DNA from: WSZJ01 sp964590435
Lineage (GTDB): Bacteria; Planctomycetota; MHYJ01; WSZJ01
DNA length: 64,000 bases
NCBI GenBank assembly: GCA_964590435.1
Contig: CAZPWT010000040.1
Coordinates: 74,681 to 138,680, forward strand
Direction: 5' to 3'
The notes below the pieces were generated by a model. It had not been told where the DNA came from and ran no database searches. It saw only the letters and a list, made by a program, of their open reading frames with translations. Both the position numbers and the translations under genes were made by a program. Below are positions 47,996-56,214 of this stretch, piece by piece. Numbering within the stretch: the first letter of the stretch is position 1; every line of letters starts with the position of its first letter.

Positions 47996-48048
47996 TTCGT
48001 TTCCCTCTGCTTTCGTTGAATCGAGGAAGCGCCGTGTTCCGGCGAATC

Positions 48049-48570
48049 TTACGCGAGCAGCACTTTCTCCCGCAGGTCGAATTCCTTGTCGATCTCGCGG
48101 ACGAGCTGGAGGAGCATCTCGATCTCCGCCTTCAGCGCGTCCGCGTCCGTGGCGAGCGACGGCAGCTCGCGGGTCCGTTTCGACAGCTGCTCGGCCTTCT
48201 CGTACAGCCCGAGGTCGAACTGGTAGAGCCGGTCGAGCGCGGCCTCGTCGACCTTGATGGTGTCGAAGAAGCCGGAGTAGCCGTAGTCGGCGAAGCGGAT
48301 GCGGTTGCCGACTTTCTCGATCATTTTCTCGAGCGGGTCCATCCCGGCGACGGAGCGGAGCGAGTCGAAGTTGCCGGAATCGGCGACCTTGGTGACGGTG
48401 CGGCGAAGGGGCTCGCGCGCGTCGTCGAAGGCCTTGGCGATGAGGTCGCGCTCGATCTTGTCGGACTCGCGGCGGTACTCCTTGGCGAGGTACCCCTTGA
48501 ACCCGGGGATCTTCGCGAGAAGGCGCTCGAACCCGTTCCTCTGCGACTGGCTCTTGTCGAAAATGCTCAT
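48049..48570 (-). CDS. Helical protein encoded with SPFH protein
   Basis: A 173-residue helical protein without signal or membrane segment (start FDKSQSQRNGFERLLAKIPG). It ends in coiled-coil-like heptads (ALKAEIEMLLQLVREIDKEF). The family is not named by eye, but a similar protein accompanies YdjI-like SPFH/zinc-ribbon proteins. It overlaps the preceding lipoprotein gene by four bases (ATGA) and sits 53 bases before the SPFH gene, so it is part of the same operon and probably a cytosolic partner of the SPFH scaffold. Confidence 0.6.
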   Translation of the reverse strand: MSIFDKSQSQRNGFERLLAKIPGFKGYLAKEYRRESDKIERDLIAKAFDDAREPLRRTVTKVADSGNFDSLRSVAGMDPLEKMIEKVGNRIRFADYGYSGFFDTIKVDEAALDRLYQFDLGLYEKAEQLSKRTRELPSLATDADALKAEIEMLLQLVREIDKEFDLREKVLLA

Positions 48571-49262
48571 TTCTTTTCTCCGAAGGCCGCGCGGATGTCG
48601 GCGGCGAGCACGGATAACCCTTTCAAATCCTGTTCCGTTACTTTCCCGGACTGCGCCAGCTCGGCCACGCGCTCGTATTCACGCAGGAATCTCTCTATGC
48701 GCAAGCGGTCGTCCTCGCCCTTCGCGAACCCCTCCATCGCCGCGCGCACTTCCGAATAGTCCTGCACGAGGTGTGCGGAATCGTTCCCCCGGGCGTGATC
48801 CTCGAAGCGCTTGTGGGCGGCCTCCCAACGCTCCATCGCGCCGGGCGGGGCGGGCTGCGGCGGCTCGGGATCGCGCGCGACGACGGCGACTTTTTCCGGC
48901 GTGAATTCGCGCGCGACCTCGTCGCGGATGGCGCCGACGGCGCGCTCTTGGCCGGAGGCGAGGGCGTTGTCGGAGGCGATGGTGCGGGAGAGGGAGGCGA
49001 AGCGGTCGCGGAGGGCGGCGAGGCGCGCGGCGGGCTCGGGGGCGAGGAGGGCGGCCATGTCGTCGAGGGCGGCGCGGGCGCGGCCGGCGCAGGCCTGCAC
49101 CTTGAGGCTGTTGCGCCCGGCGGCGCGGAGCATCGCCTCCGCCTCGAGGTCGAAGCCGGTCCAGGCCTCGTGGTAGCGGTCGCCCGCGGACTTGGGCTTG
49201 TCGGCGCCGGCGGAGCAGCCGGCGAGCGCCGCCAGCGCGATCGTCGCGAGGGCGCGCTTCAT
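48567..49262 (-). CDS. Lipoprotein of the SPFH operon
   Basis: A 231-residue lipoprotein from ATG 49262 (signal MKRALATIALAALAGCSAG; lipid Cys16). The mature protein is helical and charged (RARAALDDMAALLAPEPAAR; DRLRIERFLREYERVAELAQ). It overlaps the upstream gene by four bases and the downstream gene by four, so it is tightly coupled. No known family. It would place one partner of the SPFH protein on the periplasmic face of a membrane. Confidence 0.6.
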   Translation of the reverse strand: MKRALATIALAALAGCSAGADKPKSAGDRYHEAWTGFDLEAEAMLRAAGRNSLKVQACAGRARAALDDMAALLAPEPAARLAALRDRFASLSRTIASDNALASGQERAVGAIRDEVAREFTPEKVAVVARDPEPPQPAPPGAMERWEAAHKRFEDHARGNDSAHLVQDYSEVRAAMEGFAKGEDDRLRIERFLREYERVAELAQSGKVTEQDLKGLSVLAADIRAAFGEKK

Positions 49263-49984
49263 CGCCCCGCCTTCATGTCGCGCAGGTCGAGGTCGTCGAA
49301 CCAAGCGTCGGCGAGCGCGTCCTCGAGGGCGAGGATGAGGTTGACGGTGAGGAACGCCGGCTTGCGCGGCATCGCGAGGCCGCGGAGGCGGAGGTCACGG
49401 GAAGTGCGGACGGGGACGCGTCCCCAGCCGCCGTCGGAGGGCGCGAATTCCTCGGCGAGGCGGCCCTCGCGCGGCTCGGGGCGGCCGCCGTTCAGGCCGC
49501 GCCAGCTCAGGTAGGAGGCGATCGGTTCCCCGTTGCCGCCCTCGAACACGAACTCGATCCCGACCCAGCCCTTGCCGGACTTCGCGGCGGCGCGCGCGTA
49601 GCCGTCGAAGAACCAGTCGCAATGGGTGACGGGGCGCGTCCACGACGCGACGACCTCCGCCTTCTTCGCGCGCTCGTCGCCCAGCCGCAGCGCCCCGCCG
49701 GACCGGCCGCCTTTCGGGTCGATTCCCCCTTCCGGAAGCTGCGTGTCCATGCTGCCGTCGGGGAGTCTCGAAGGGAGCACGAGGACGTGCGGGCGGTGCG
49801 CCCATCCCGCCAGCAGCTCCCCGTCGAACGCCGGGTTCGGGATCACGTTCGGCGAGCCCGCCGTCGACTTCTCCGTCAGCTCCCCCCACTCGCCCGGCGG
49901 CGCTTCGTTCGTGGAAGGCCACACCACCGCGACGATCACGATCGCCACGAGGAGAAGACACGCCACCCACGCCACTTTGATCAT
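49259..49984 (-). CDS. Membrane-anchored beta-rich protein of the SPFH operon
   Basis: A 241-residue protein (from ATG 49984; GTG 49990 adds two residues) with one N-terminal membrane helix (VAWVACLLLVAIVIVAVVWP). The exported part starts with a CBM-like lead (GSPNVIPNPAFDGELLAGWA) and has a jelly-roll-like strand pattern (WVGIEFVFEGGNGEPIASYL; DAWFDDLDLRDM), as in galactose-binding-like domains. It is the first gene of the four-gene minus-strand operon and is divergent from the LolA-like gene, 57 bases away. Confidence 0.6.
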   Translation of the reverse strand: MIKVAWVACLLLVAIVIVAVVWPSTNEAPPGEWGELTEKSTAGSPNVIPNPAFDGELLAGWAHRPHVLVLPSRLPDGSMDTQLPEGGIDPKGGRSGGALRLGDERAKKAEVVASWTRPVTHCDWFFDGYARAAAKSGKGWVGIEFVFEGGNGEPIASYLSWRGLNGGRPEPREGRLAEEFAPSDGGWGRVPVRTSRDLRLRGLAMPRKPAFLTVNLILALEDALADAWFDDLDLRDMKAGR

Positions 49985-50041
49985 CGGCACATTCTAGAGC
50001 GGTGGAAGAGCCGCCGCACTTCGTTTGTTAGCATTCTCACC

Positions 50042-50755
50042 ATGAGAACACCCCTGCCGTTCCTCGCTGCCGCCGCCACCCTCGCCCTCTGTTTCTCGGC
50101 CCGCGCCGACGACAAGTCCGACCTCGACGACATTTTTAGAAACGTCGATGCAAAGGCAGAGACGCTGAAAGACCTCAAAGCGGAGTTCCGGCAGGAAAAG
50201 AAGATGAAGGTGATGAAGCGGCCGATCGTGGGGAAGGGAAGCGTGTCGGTGAAGAAGACGGAGAAGGGGCCGCGGATCTGCTGGGAGTCGTGGGAGGTGG
50301 ACCCGGACACGGGCGAGACGAGCGCGCCGCAGCGGATGCTGGTGCTCGGGGACGAGTCGAAGCTGGTGTCGTTCAGCCTCGAGGACAAGACGGGGGAATT
50401 CACGGACCTCGGGAAGGGGAAGTTCGAGGTGCAGGAGTTCCTCACGATCGGCGGGTCGCTGTCGGGGATGAAGAAGTCGTTCGCGGTGGAGCTGGGCGGC
50501 AAGCCGGCGGAGGGGAAGGGCTGGGAGCTGAAGATGACGCCGACGTCGGAGCGGCTGAAGAAGTTCATCAAGGAGTTGCGGCTGGAGATCGACCCCAAGG
50601 AGTGGATCGTGTCGCGCATCTTCGTGCTCGAGGCGACCGGCGACACGATGGAGATCCGGCTGTCGAAGTTCGAGCTGAACGCGGGCGTGAAGGAGGAGCT
50701 GTTCAAGGTCCCGGCGGACGTGAAGCTTGAGGAAGTGAAACTGGACGGCAAATGA
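50042..50755 (+). CDS. LolA-like outer-membrane lipoprotein carrier family protein
   Basis: A 237-residue exported protein (signal MRTPLPFLAAAATLALCFSA). The mature chain has the LolA/LolB-like half-barrel pattern: LKDLKAEFRQEKKMKVMKRP, GKGSVSVKKTEKGPRICWES, and the later LRLEIDPKEWIVSRIFVLEA with hydrophobic strand alternation. LolA-like genes recur in aryl-polyene and flexirubin clusters as carriers for lipidic products. The following lipase-like lipoprotein gene overlaps it by four bases, so the two are coupled. Confidence 0.65.
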   Translation: MRTPLPFLAAAATLALCFSARADDKSDLDDIFRNVDAKAETLKDLKAEFRQEKKMKVMKRPIVGKGSVSVKKTEKGPRICWESWEVDPDTGETSAPQRMLVLGDESKLVSFSLEDKTGEFTDLGKGKFEVQEFLTIGGSLSGMKKSFAVELGGKPAEGKGWELKMTPTSERLKKFIKELRLEIDPKEWIVSRIFVLEATGDTMEIRLSKFELNAGVKEELFKVPADVKLEEVKLDGK

Positions 50756-51498
50756 AGCGCGCGATGCTCCCGGTGCTGGTGCTGGCCTGGGCGATCATCC
50801 TCTCGGGATGCTCGGCCGCGGAGAAGAAGCGCACCCGCGAGGTGGCGGCGGAGCAGCGCGACGCGGAGCGCGAGCTGAAGGAGATGGCCGCGGCGCCGAA
50901 GCCGCTTCGCCGCCCGCTCGTTATCCTCTCAGGCTGGGCGGAGCCGCCGGGGAACTGGAAGCGCTTCCGGGCGTGGCTGGAGGCGGCGACGTGCGGGTGC
51001 GAGCGGGAGATCCTGATCCCGGACCTGCGCGGCCCCGGCGGGCTGGCGGCGGCGGCGGAGCGCGTTGTCGACCTGTGCGCGGAACTCGGCGAAGTGGACG
51101 TCGTGGCGCACTCGGCCGGCGGGCTTGTCGCCCGCGAGGCCGCGCGCGCTTCGCGAGGCGATCGCCGGCTGCGCATCGCGCGGTTGTTCGCGATCGCGAC
51201 GCCGCACGGCGGCTCGCCGTGGAGCGGGTTCTGGCCGATCCTCCCGTACCCGCTCCAGGCGGCCGACTGCCGGCCGAGCGGCGACTTCATTGCGCGGCTC
51301 GCGAGCGACCCTTCGAGCGCCTCGATGCCGATCTCGACGTTCTGGACGGAGGGCGACGTCGTGGTGCCGCGCGAATCGGCCGAGGCCGTGGGGAACGAGC
51401 ACCACGCCTACGCGCGGCCCCGCGGCTTTTTCGTCCACCGCCGCTGCGCCGCGGACCCGCGGCTGGCGCGCGACGTGATCGCCGGATTGCTGAGGTAG
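50752..51498 (+). CDS. Lipase-like alpha/beta-hydrolase lipoprotein
   Basis: A 248-residue lipoprotein (signal MKRAMLPVLVLAWAIILSGC; lipid Cys20), then a coiled linker. The hydrolase core begins PLVILSGWAEPPGNWKRFRA. The nucleophile elbow is VAHSAGGLV (Ser in A-H-S-A-G, with a substituted first Gly), followed by IATPHGGSPWSGFWP. Candidate Asp is in FWTEGDVVVP and His near HHAYARP or VHRRC. It resembles triacylglycerol-lipase/PGAP1-like hydrolases. It overlaps the LolA-like gene by four bases and the next gene starts 3 bases after its stop. Confidence 0.7.
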   Translation: MKRAMLPVLVLAWAIILSGCSAAEKKRTREVAAEQRDAERELKEMAAAPKPLRRPLVILSGWAEPPGNWKRFRAWLEAATCGCEREILIPDLRGPGGLAAAAERVVDLCAELGEVDVVAHSAGGLVAREAARASRGDRRLRIARLFAIATPHGGSPWSGFWPILPYPLQAADCRPSGDFIARLASDPSSASMPISTFWTEGDVVVPRESAEAVGNEHHAYARPRGFFVHRRCAADPRLARDVIAGLLR

Positions 51499-51501
51499 CG
51501 G

Positions 51502-51849
51502 ATGCCGCGCATCGAGAAGTTCGACCCGAAGAAGCCGTTCACGGTGGTCGCTCTCTACCGCCCGAAGAAAGGCAAGGCCGCGGCCCTCGCGCGCGTCCTC
51601 GCGACCCACGTCCCCAACCTGCGCCGCTGGGGACTCGCGACGAAGCGCCCCTCGACGATGCTGCGCGCGAAGGACGGGACGGTCATCGAGATCTTCGAGT
51701 GGAAGTCCGTGAAGGCGACCGGCGACGCGCACGGCGACCTGCGCGTGCTCAAGATGTGGAAGGAATTCGACCGCGTGTGCGACTACGTGCCGCTCGCGAG
51801 CCTCAAGGAGGCGAAAGATCTCTTCGCGGGATTCGAGCGCATTCAGTAA
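51502..51849 (+). CDS. Small dimeric alpha/beta-barrel-like protein
   Basis: A 115-residue cytosolic protein, third in the LolA–lipase operon (3-base gap). The pattern of strand (FTVVALYRPKKGKAAALARV) – helix – strand (GTVIEIFEWKS) – helix – C-terminal segment (YVPLASLKEAKDLFAGFERI) resembles antibiotic-monooxygenase-like ferredoxin-fold barrels, which bind small hydrophobic compounds. No catalytic residue can be assigned. Confidence 0.55.
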   Translation: MPRIEKFDPKKPFTVVALYRPKKGKAAALARVLATHVPNLRRWGLATKRPSTMLRAKDGTVIEIFEWKSVKATGDAHGDLRVLKMWKEFDRVCDYVPLASLKEAKDLFAGFERIQ

Positions 51850-52308
51850 TCAGGCCGGGTGCGCCGCCGCCAGCGCCTGGACCTTCGCTTCCAGTTCCGG
51901 AGGCAGCTGGAACAGCAGGAACCCCTTGTCGTTCACCATCGCCTGCCGCGTGTGCCCGGTCGCGATGAGGACGCCGTCGGATTTGCGCGAGATGCGGTAG
52001 CGAATGGTGATGGAAGCGGTTTCGATCGGGTCCACGGTGCAGGCGATGAAGAGAACGTCGTCGTTCTTCGCGGGCAGGCGGCACTGCACCGAGTAATCGA
52101 CGACCGGGGGGAAGAAGCCCGCCGAACGAAGGTCCTTGGCCGTGAGCCCGAACGCGCGGGCCATCTCGGTTCGGGCGACCTCGAAGTACGTGACGTAGTG
52201 CCCGTGCCAGACGACGCCGAACTCGTCGGTCTCGTTGAGGCGGACCTGGACCTGGGCGACGAAGGGGTTGGGAGATGTCGCGGGCTGCATTTCAGACGGA
52301 CAACTCAT
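51850..52308 (-). CDS. Hotdog-fold acyl-CoA/acyl-ACP thioesterase (4HBT-like)
   Basis: A 152-residue thioesterase. The 4-hydroxybenzoyl-CoA thioesterase/YbgC signature is clear: RLNETDEFGVVWHGHYVTYF, then EVARTEMARAFGL, with the active Asp in the D-x-F-G-V-V motif. The rest is a typical hotdog (TVDPIETASITIRYRISRK; FLLFQLPPEL). A thioesterase of this type occurs in aryl-polyene-like clusters. It lies on the same strand as, and just beyond, the KSβ–KSα–KR genes, separated by three lower-GC genes. Convergent with the small barrel gene. Confidence 0.8.
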   Translation of the reverse strand: MSCPSEMQPATSPNPFVAQVQVRLNETDEFGVVWHGHYVTYFEVARTEMARAFGLTAKDLRSAGFFPPVVDYSVQCRLPAKNDDVLFIACTVDPIETASITIRYRISRKSDGVLIATGHTRQAMVNDKGFLLFQLPPELEAKVQALAAAHPA

Positions 52309-52339
52309 GATCGCGCCTCCAGAGTAGGCCGGGGAATTC

Positions 52340-52720
52340 CTATGGAGGGGTCCGGACGAGCACCTCGTGCGTGGCCGTGCTCTTGCCGTTCAAGAAGAGC
52401 TCAAATCTCAGCACTCCCTCTCGCGCGATCGACACTCCAGACATTCCGAAAATCACTCGCCCCGCGCGGTCAACCAGTCGGAAATTCTGTGGAAAGTTAC
52501 TCTCGACACCATCGGGAGTCGTCATGTGAAGGCGTGCCTGGAAATCAACTCCTTCGTCGCCGGCCTCTGCGATCCAGTGGCTTACTGCGACCGCCTGGGG
52601 AATGACGATGGGAAAACTCGCGCTTCTGATCTCCTCGATCACGTGAAACAGGCTGATCCGGTTTGTAAACCTGTCCACGGCAAGCGATTCTGCAACGAGG
52701 AAGTACTCGAGTCTGGCCAC
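52340..52720 (-). CDS. Hypothetical beta-sandwich protein (DUF6941-like?)
   Basis: A 126-residue cytosolic protein, mostly beta strands (MARLEYFLVAESLAVDRFTN; FELFLNGKSTATHEVLV). The size and order of strands recall DUF6941 proteins, but this is a weak likeness from memory. G+C is clearly lower than in flanking genes and codon use is more even, hinting at acquisition. It is third in a minus-strand trio and the next gene lies 14 bases upstream. Confidence 0.45.
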   Translation of the reverse strand: MARLEYFLVAESLAVDRFTNRISLFHVIEEIRSASFPIVIPQAVAVSHWIAEAGDEGVDFQARLHMTTPDGVESNFPQNFRLVDRAGRVIFGMSGVSIAREGVLRFELFLNGKSTATHEVLVRTPP

Positions 52721-52734
52721 GATTGGGTCTCCAG

Positions 52735-53223
52735 TCAGGCGACTTGGGGAATTTTCAGAACGCCGTGACCATCAACGAATTCGATCTTCGGGGCGAGGAA
52801 GGTCAGACTGAAACCTCCAGCCCGGAACTCCTTGCGGTTGTTGGACGTGTCTAGTGACTTCACCGCCATACTGAGGCGTGCGAGATGAGAAGCCATGACG
52901 AAGGCTGGATTTCGCAAGGCCGCGAGATCCCTCAGGAACTCATCGGGAAGTTCACCGGATTGCGATTCAAACGCGATCGCAAGGGAACACAGAGCCAGCT
53001 GGTGCGGAAATCGGGAAGCACCTCGAGCTGCATCAAGCAGATCCGCAACGAAAGAGCGAACTTCCGTATCCGAAACGACGCCGCTCCTCAGCGCGCCGCA
53101 CAGGTTGCACACTTCCGTTGACCCCCTGAGCATCGCTCGCAGGTGTGCCGGGGAGGAAGCAACGAAACGCGCTTCGAACTCAGGACTCGCCAACTGCCTC
53201 AACGCAGCGTGATACGCGTTCAT
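52735..53223 (-). CDS. Hypothetical helical protein, lower GC
   Basis: A 162-residue mostly helical protein without signal or membrane segment (FVADLLDAARGASRFPHQLA; PAFVMASHLARLSMAVKSLD). No family recognised. It overlaps the upstream cysteine-peptidase-like gene by four bases and shares its lower G+C, so the pair moved or evolved together. It might be an inhibitor or partner of that protein, given their linked translation. Confidence 0.5.
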   Translation of the reverse strand: MNAYHAALRQLASPEFEARFVASSPAHLRAMLRGSTEVCNLCGALRSGVVSDTEVRSFVADLLDAARGASRFPHQLALCSLAIAFESQSGELPDEFLRDLAALRNPAFVMASHLARLSMAVKSLDTSNNRKEFRAGGFSLTFLAPKIEFVDGHGVLKIPQVA

Positions 53224-53729
53224 TCGCGCTCTCTCCTGAACTCAATGACGGGATCGAAGTCAATCCAGCAGTGGTGAAGAATGTTGTGCCGGTCCTCTCC
53301 GCTGTGATCATCCCACTTGCTGAGTGCGAAAACCACGGGCTGATGGACGAATCGCTCGACATGCACGACGCATGCAACATGATCCACTTCCCCCGTGCTG
53401 CGGCGACGATACACCGCGATGTCTCCTGGCCGAACCAGCTCTTTCGTCACGAGTTCGTATCGATCCTCTGACAGAATCTTCTCCACCTCCGAGATTTCGT
53501 AAATTGAGGTACGGCGAGAGGCGAAGACCATCCCGAAGCAGTTGTACGTGCCGCAGGCGGCCTTTCTATTTTGCCAGTTCTGGCCGTATCGTTTCTTCAA
53601 GAGCTCGTAATTGCGGTATTCGTGGTCACCGACAGGCGGCGACACCTCGTTCTTGATCGCGTTCCCGCTGCGCGTGTCCAAGCGGATGCTGCGAGGCGGG
53701 TTCCCATGCAGTTTTTCGAGTTCGAACAT
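53220..53729 (-). CDS. NlpC/P60-like cysteine-peptidase-fold protein
   Basis: A 169-residue protein with no signal peptide. The layout fits the papain-like NlpC/P60 superfamily: AACGTYNCFGMVFASRRTSI supplies a Cys at the start of a helix, ELVRPGDIAVYRRRSTGEVD leads to the HVACVVHVERF strand with the candidate His, and SKWDDHSGEDRHNILHHCW follows. Related small stand-alone proteins often sit in accessory regions; some are toxins. It heads the lower-GC trio between KSβ and the thioesterase. The catalytic assignment is inferred. Confidence 0.55.
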   Translation of the reverse strand: MFELEKLHGNPPRSIRLDTRSGNAIKNEVSPPVGDHEYRNYELLKKRYGQNWQNRKAACGTYNCFGMVFASRRTSIYEISEVEKILSEDRYELVTKELVRPGDIAVYRRRSTGEVDHVACVVHVERFVHQPVVFALSKWDDHSGEDRHNILHHCWIDFDPVIEFRRERE

Positions 53730-53768
53730 TTTCGAGACCGGCCATTGTAGTGATCTGAATCCTGCGGT

Positions 53769-54938
53769 CTACCCTGTGGCTGCCCAGACGAGGGCGATGT
53801 CGATGCCTCCGGTTCCCGCGCCGTGCTGCACGACGGCGCCCTTCAGCGGCCGCGGCTCGCGCGCGAAATCGAGATCGAACGCGGGCGAGGAGAGCCCCGC
53901 GGTCGGCGGAATGATCCCCGCCGCGAGCGCGCAGGCCGACGCGGCGGAGCGCACGCCCCCGATCGCGAGCCCTTCGCCGCACGCCCCGGAGACGGCGGAC
54001 ACGGCCGCGCCGGGGAGGCAGGCCTTGATCGCGGCGGCGCAGCGCGCGTCGCTCGCGCCGTTGGCGGCGGAATTCACCCACGCAATCTCGGCTGCGTCGA
54101 TCCGCGCATCGGCGAGAGCGGCGTTCATCGCGGACACCGCGGCGGACACCGGCCCGTAGGCGAGCGGGCGGGCGGGCGAGCTGGCGCGCCCGGTGCCGGC
54201 AAGTTCCGCGAGGATCCGCGCGCCGCGCTTTCTCGCGTCGTCCAGCCTCTCGAAAACCAGAAGCCCTGCATCTTCGGCGAGCATCGTCCCGTCCGCCGTG
54301 CGGTCGAACGGCCGGCACGAAGTACCCGAAAGGCCACCGAGCAGAAACAGCGCGTGGTGCATCATCCCCGCCAGCTCGTCGATCCCGCCCGCGATCGCCG
54401 CGTCGCAGCGCCCCGCCTCCAGGAGCTCCGCGGCGAGCGCGATGGCTTCTTCGCCGGAAGCGCCCGTGTGGACGAGCGTCGTGTTGAACCCCGTGATCCC
54501 CGTCGCGATCGAGATCTGCCCCGCCGCCGCGTTCGGGACCGTGTTCGGGAACGCCATCGGGTTCGGGTCCGCGCCCTTCGTCTCCACCAGCCGGCGGTGG
54601 AACGCGGTCGTGGTCGTCACGCCGCAGCCCCCCGCGCCGACGATGACGGCGATGCGATGAAGCGGAATGTCGAGCCGAGCGTCCTCGAGCGCCAGCTTCG
54701 CCGCGGCGATCGCGAGCACGCCCGTGCGGTCGAGGCGCCGAAGCGCCGCCGGCGCGATCCAGCGCTTCGCATCGAACTCCGGCGGCTGGTACACGAGCGA
54801 CGGCGCGCCCGGCCGCAGCGGCCACCCTTCCATCTTCGAAGGCCCGCGGCCGCCCGCGAGGAGGCCCTTCCAGAAGTCCTCGCGCCCGATCCCGGGGGAA
54901 GCGAGGACGCCGACGCCGGTGGCGGCGATGGGGATCAT
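53769..54938 (-). CDS. KSβ / chain-length-factor-like ketosynthase, active-site Cys lost
   Basis: A 389-residue thiolase-fold ketosynthase homologue. The motif that carries the catalytic Cys in active enzymes (T-A-C-S/A-S) reads LVHTGASGEEA, with Gly near 159. The HGTGT equivalent is NSAANGASDA, and the second His motif is SGACGEGL. All three catalytic residues are therefore replaced, as in chain-length factors of type II PKS and aryl-polyene systems. It follows an intact KSα, overlapping it by four bases (ATGA at 54935–54938), so a KSα/KSβ heterodimer is likely. Confidence 0.8.
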   Translation of the reverse strand: MIPIAATGVGVLASPGIGREDFWKGLLAGGRGPSKMEGWPLRPGAPSLVYQPPEFDAKRWIAPAALRRLDRTGVLAIAAAKLALEDARLDIPLHRIAVIVGAGGCGVTTTTAFHRRLVETKGADPNPMAFPNTVPNAAAGQISIATGITGFNTTLVHTGASGEEAIALAAELLEAGRCDAAIAGGIDELAGMMHHALFLLGGLSGTSCRPFDRTADGTMLAEDAGLLVFERLDDARKRGARILAELAGTGRASSPARPLAYGPVSAAVSAMNAALADARIDAAEIAWVNSAANGASDARCAAAIKACLPGAAVSAVSGACGEGLAIGGVRSAASACALAAGIIPPTAGLSSPAFDLDFAREPRPLKGAVVQHGAGTGGIDIALVWAATG

Positions 54939-56143
54939 CGGGCGGCCCTCGAGAAGACGAGGGAGCAGTTATTGCCGCCGAAGGCGAAGGAGTTGGAGAC
55001 AGCGTGGCGGATGGCGAGGGGGCGGCCTTTGCCGAGGACGACGTCGATGGGGAGGCAGGCGGGATCGAGGTCGCGGGTGGTGACGTTGGGGGGAGCGACG
55101 GCGCGGGCGATGGCGAGGACGGTGACGGCGGCCTCGACGCCGCCGGCGGCGCCGAGAGTGTGGCCGACCTGGGATTTCGTGGAAGAGACGCAGGCGCGCG
55201 TGGCGTCGCCGAGGGCGACGCGGATCGCTTTCGATTCGGCGGCGTCGTTGGCCGGTGTGCCGGTGCCGTGCGCGTTGACGTAGTCGACCTCGGCGGGATT
55301 CACGCCGGCGTCATCGAGCGCCGCGCGGATCGCCGCGCCCGCGCTCGATCCCTCGGGGTGCGGGTTGGTCATGTGGAACGCATCCGACGTCACGCCGTAC
55401 CCGCCGAACACCGCGAGCGGTGGGTTCTTCGCGAGCCCTTCGCGCTCCAGCACGATGAACCCCGCGCCCTCGCCGAGCGAAATCCCCGCGCGCGCCCTGT
55501 CGAACGGCCGGCACGCCCCCGGGTCCACCGCCCGCAGCGAGTTGAACCCGCCCCACGTCACCCGCGACAGCGCTTCCGCCCCCCCGCAAAGCACGCGGTC
55601 CGCCTTCCCCGCGCGGATCCAGTCCGCGCCGATCCCGATCGCCGTCGCGCTCGAAGAGCACGCCGTCGCCACCGTCACCCGCGGCCCCCCGAGCCCGAAC
55701 GCCCGCGCGATCCATTCCCCCGTTGCGTCCGGCAGGAACGAGCTCAAGTCTCGAAGCGGCGCGCGCGTCCCCGGGCCCTCGTTCACGAAGCGCTCGTGGT
55801 ACCGCTCCGCGTCGAACATCCCGCCCGCCCCGGCGCCGAGCGCCAGCCCGAACCGCGCGTCGCCCTTCGCGAACCCCGCGACGCGAAGCGCCTCGCCGGC
55901 GGCCGCGAGCCCGATCACGTCGCACCGCGACAGCCGGCGCCGGTCTCCGCGCGGAAGCGGCGCTTCCGGAAGCTCAAACCGGATCTGCGAGCCGACCTTG
56001 CCGGCGTAGGGGGACACGTCGAAGAGGTCCACCGGCGTGACGCCGCAGTCCCCGCGCACGATCGCCGTCCAGCACGCGTCGGCGTCGCGGCCGAGCGAGG
56101 TGAGGAGGCCTACACCAGTGATGAGGATGCGAGGACGGGTCAT
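54935..56143 (-). CDS. Ketoacyl-ACP synthase, FabF/KSα type
   Basis: A 402-residue active ketosynthase: nucleophile Cys162 in VATACSSSATAIG, His291 in NAHGTGTPAND, Lys322 and His327 in TKSQVGHTLGAAGG. The N-terminus PRILITGVGLLTSLGRDADA is usual. It condenses acyl and malonyl-ACP units. Pairing with the Cys-less homologue directs it away from housekeeping fatty acid synthesis and toward a specialised type II product (inference). FabG is 71 bases upstream on the same strand. Confidence 0.85.
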   Translation of the reverse strand: MTRPRILITGVGLLTSLGRDADACWTAIVRGDCGVTPVDLFDVSPYAGKVGSQIRFELPEAPLPRGDRRRLSRCDVIGLAAAGEALRVAGFAKGDARFGLALGAGAGGMFDAERYHERFVNEGPGTRAPLRDLSSFLPDATGEWIARAFGLGGPRVTVATACSSSATAIGIGADWIRAGKADRVLCGGAEALSRVTWGGFNSLRAVDPGACRPFDRARAGISLGEGAGFIVLEREGLAKNPPLAVFGGYGVTSDAFHMTNPHPEGSSAGAAIRAALDDAGVNPAEVDYVNAHGTGTPANDAAESKAIRVALGDATRACVSSTKSQVGHTLGAAGGVEAAVTVLAIARAVAPPNVTTRDLDPACLPIDVVLGKGRPLAIRHAVSNSFAFGGNNCSLVFSRAAR

Positions 56144-56214
56144 GGCGGATTCGCCTCTAAACTAATCCCTATCCGCGGCCGTTTCCGCAAATTCCGCCTT
56201 TATCCGCGAATTCC

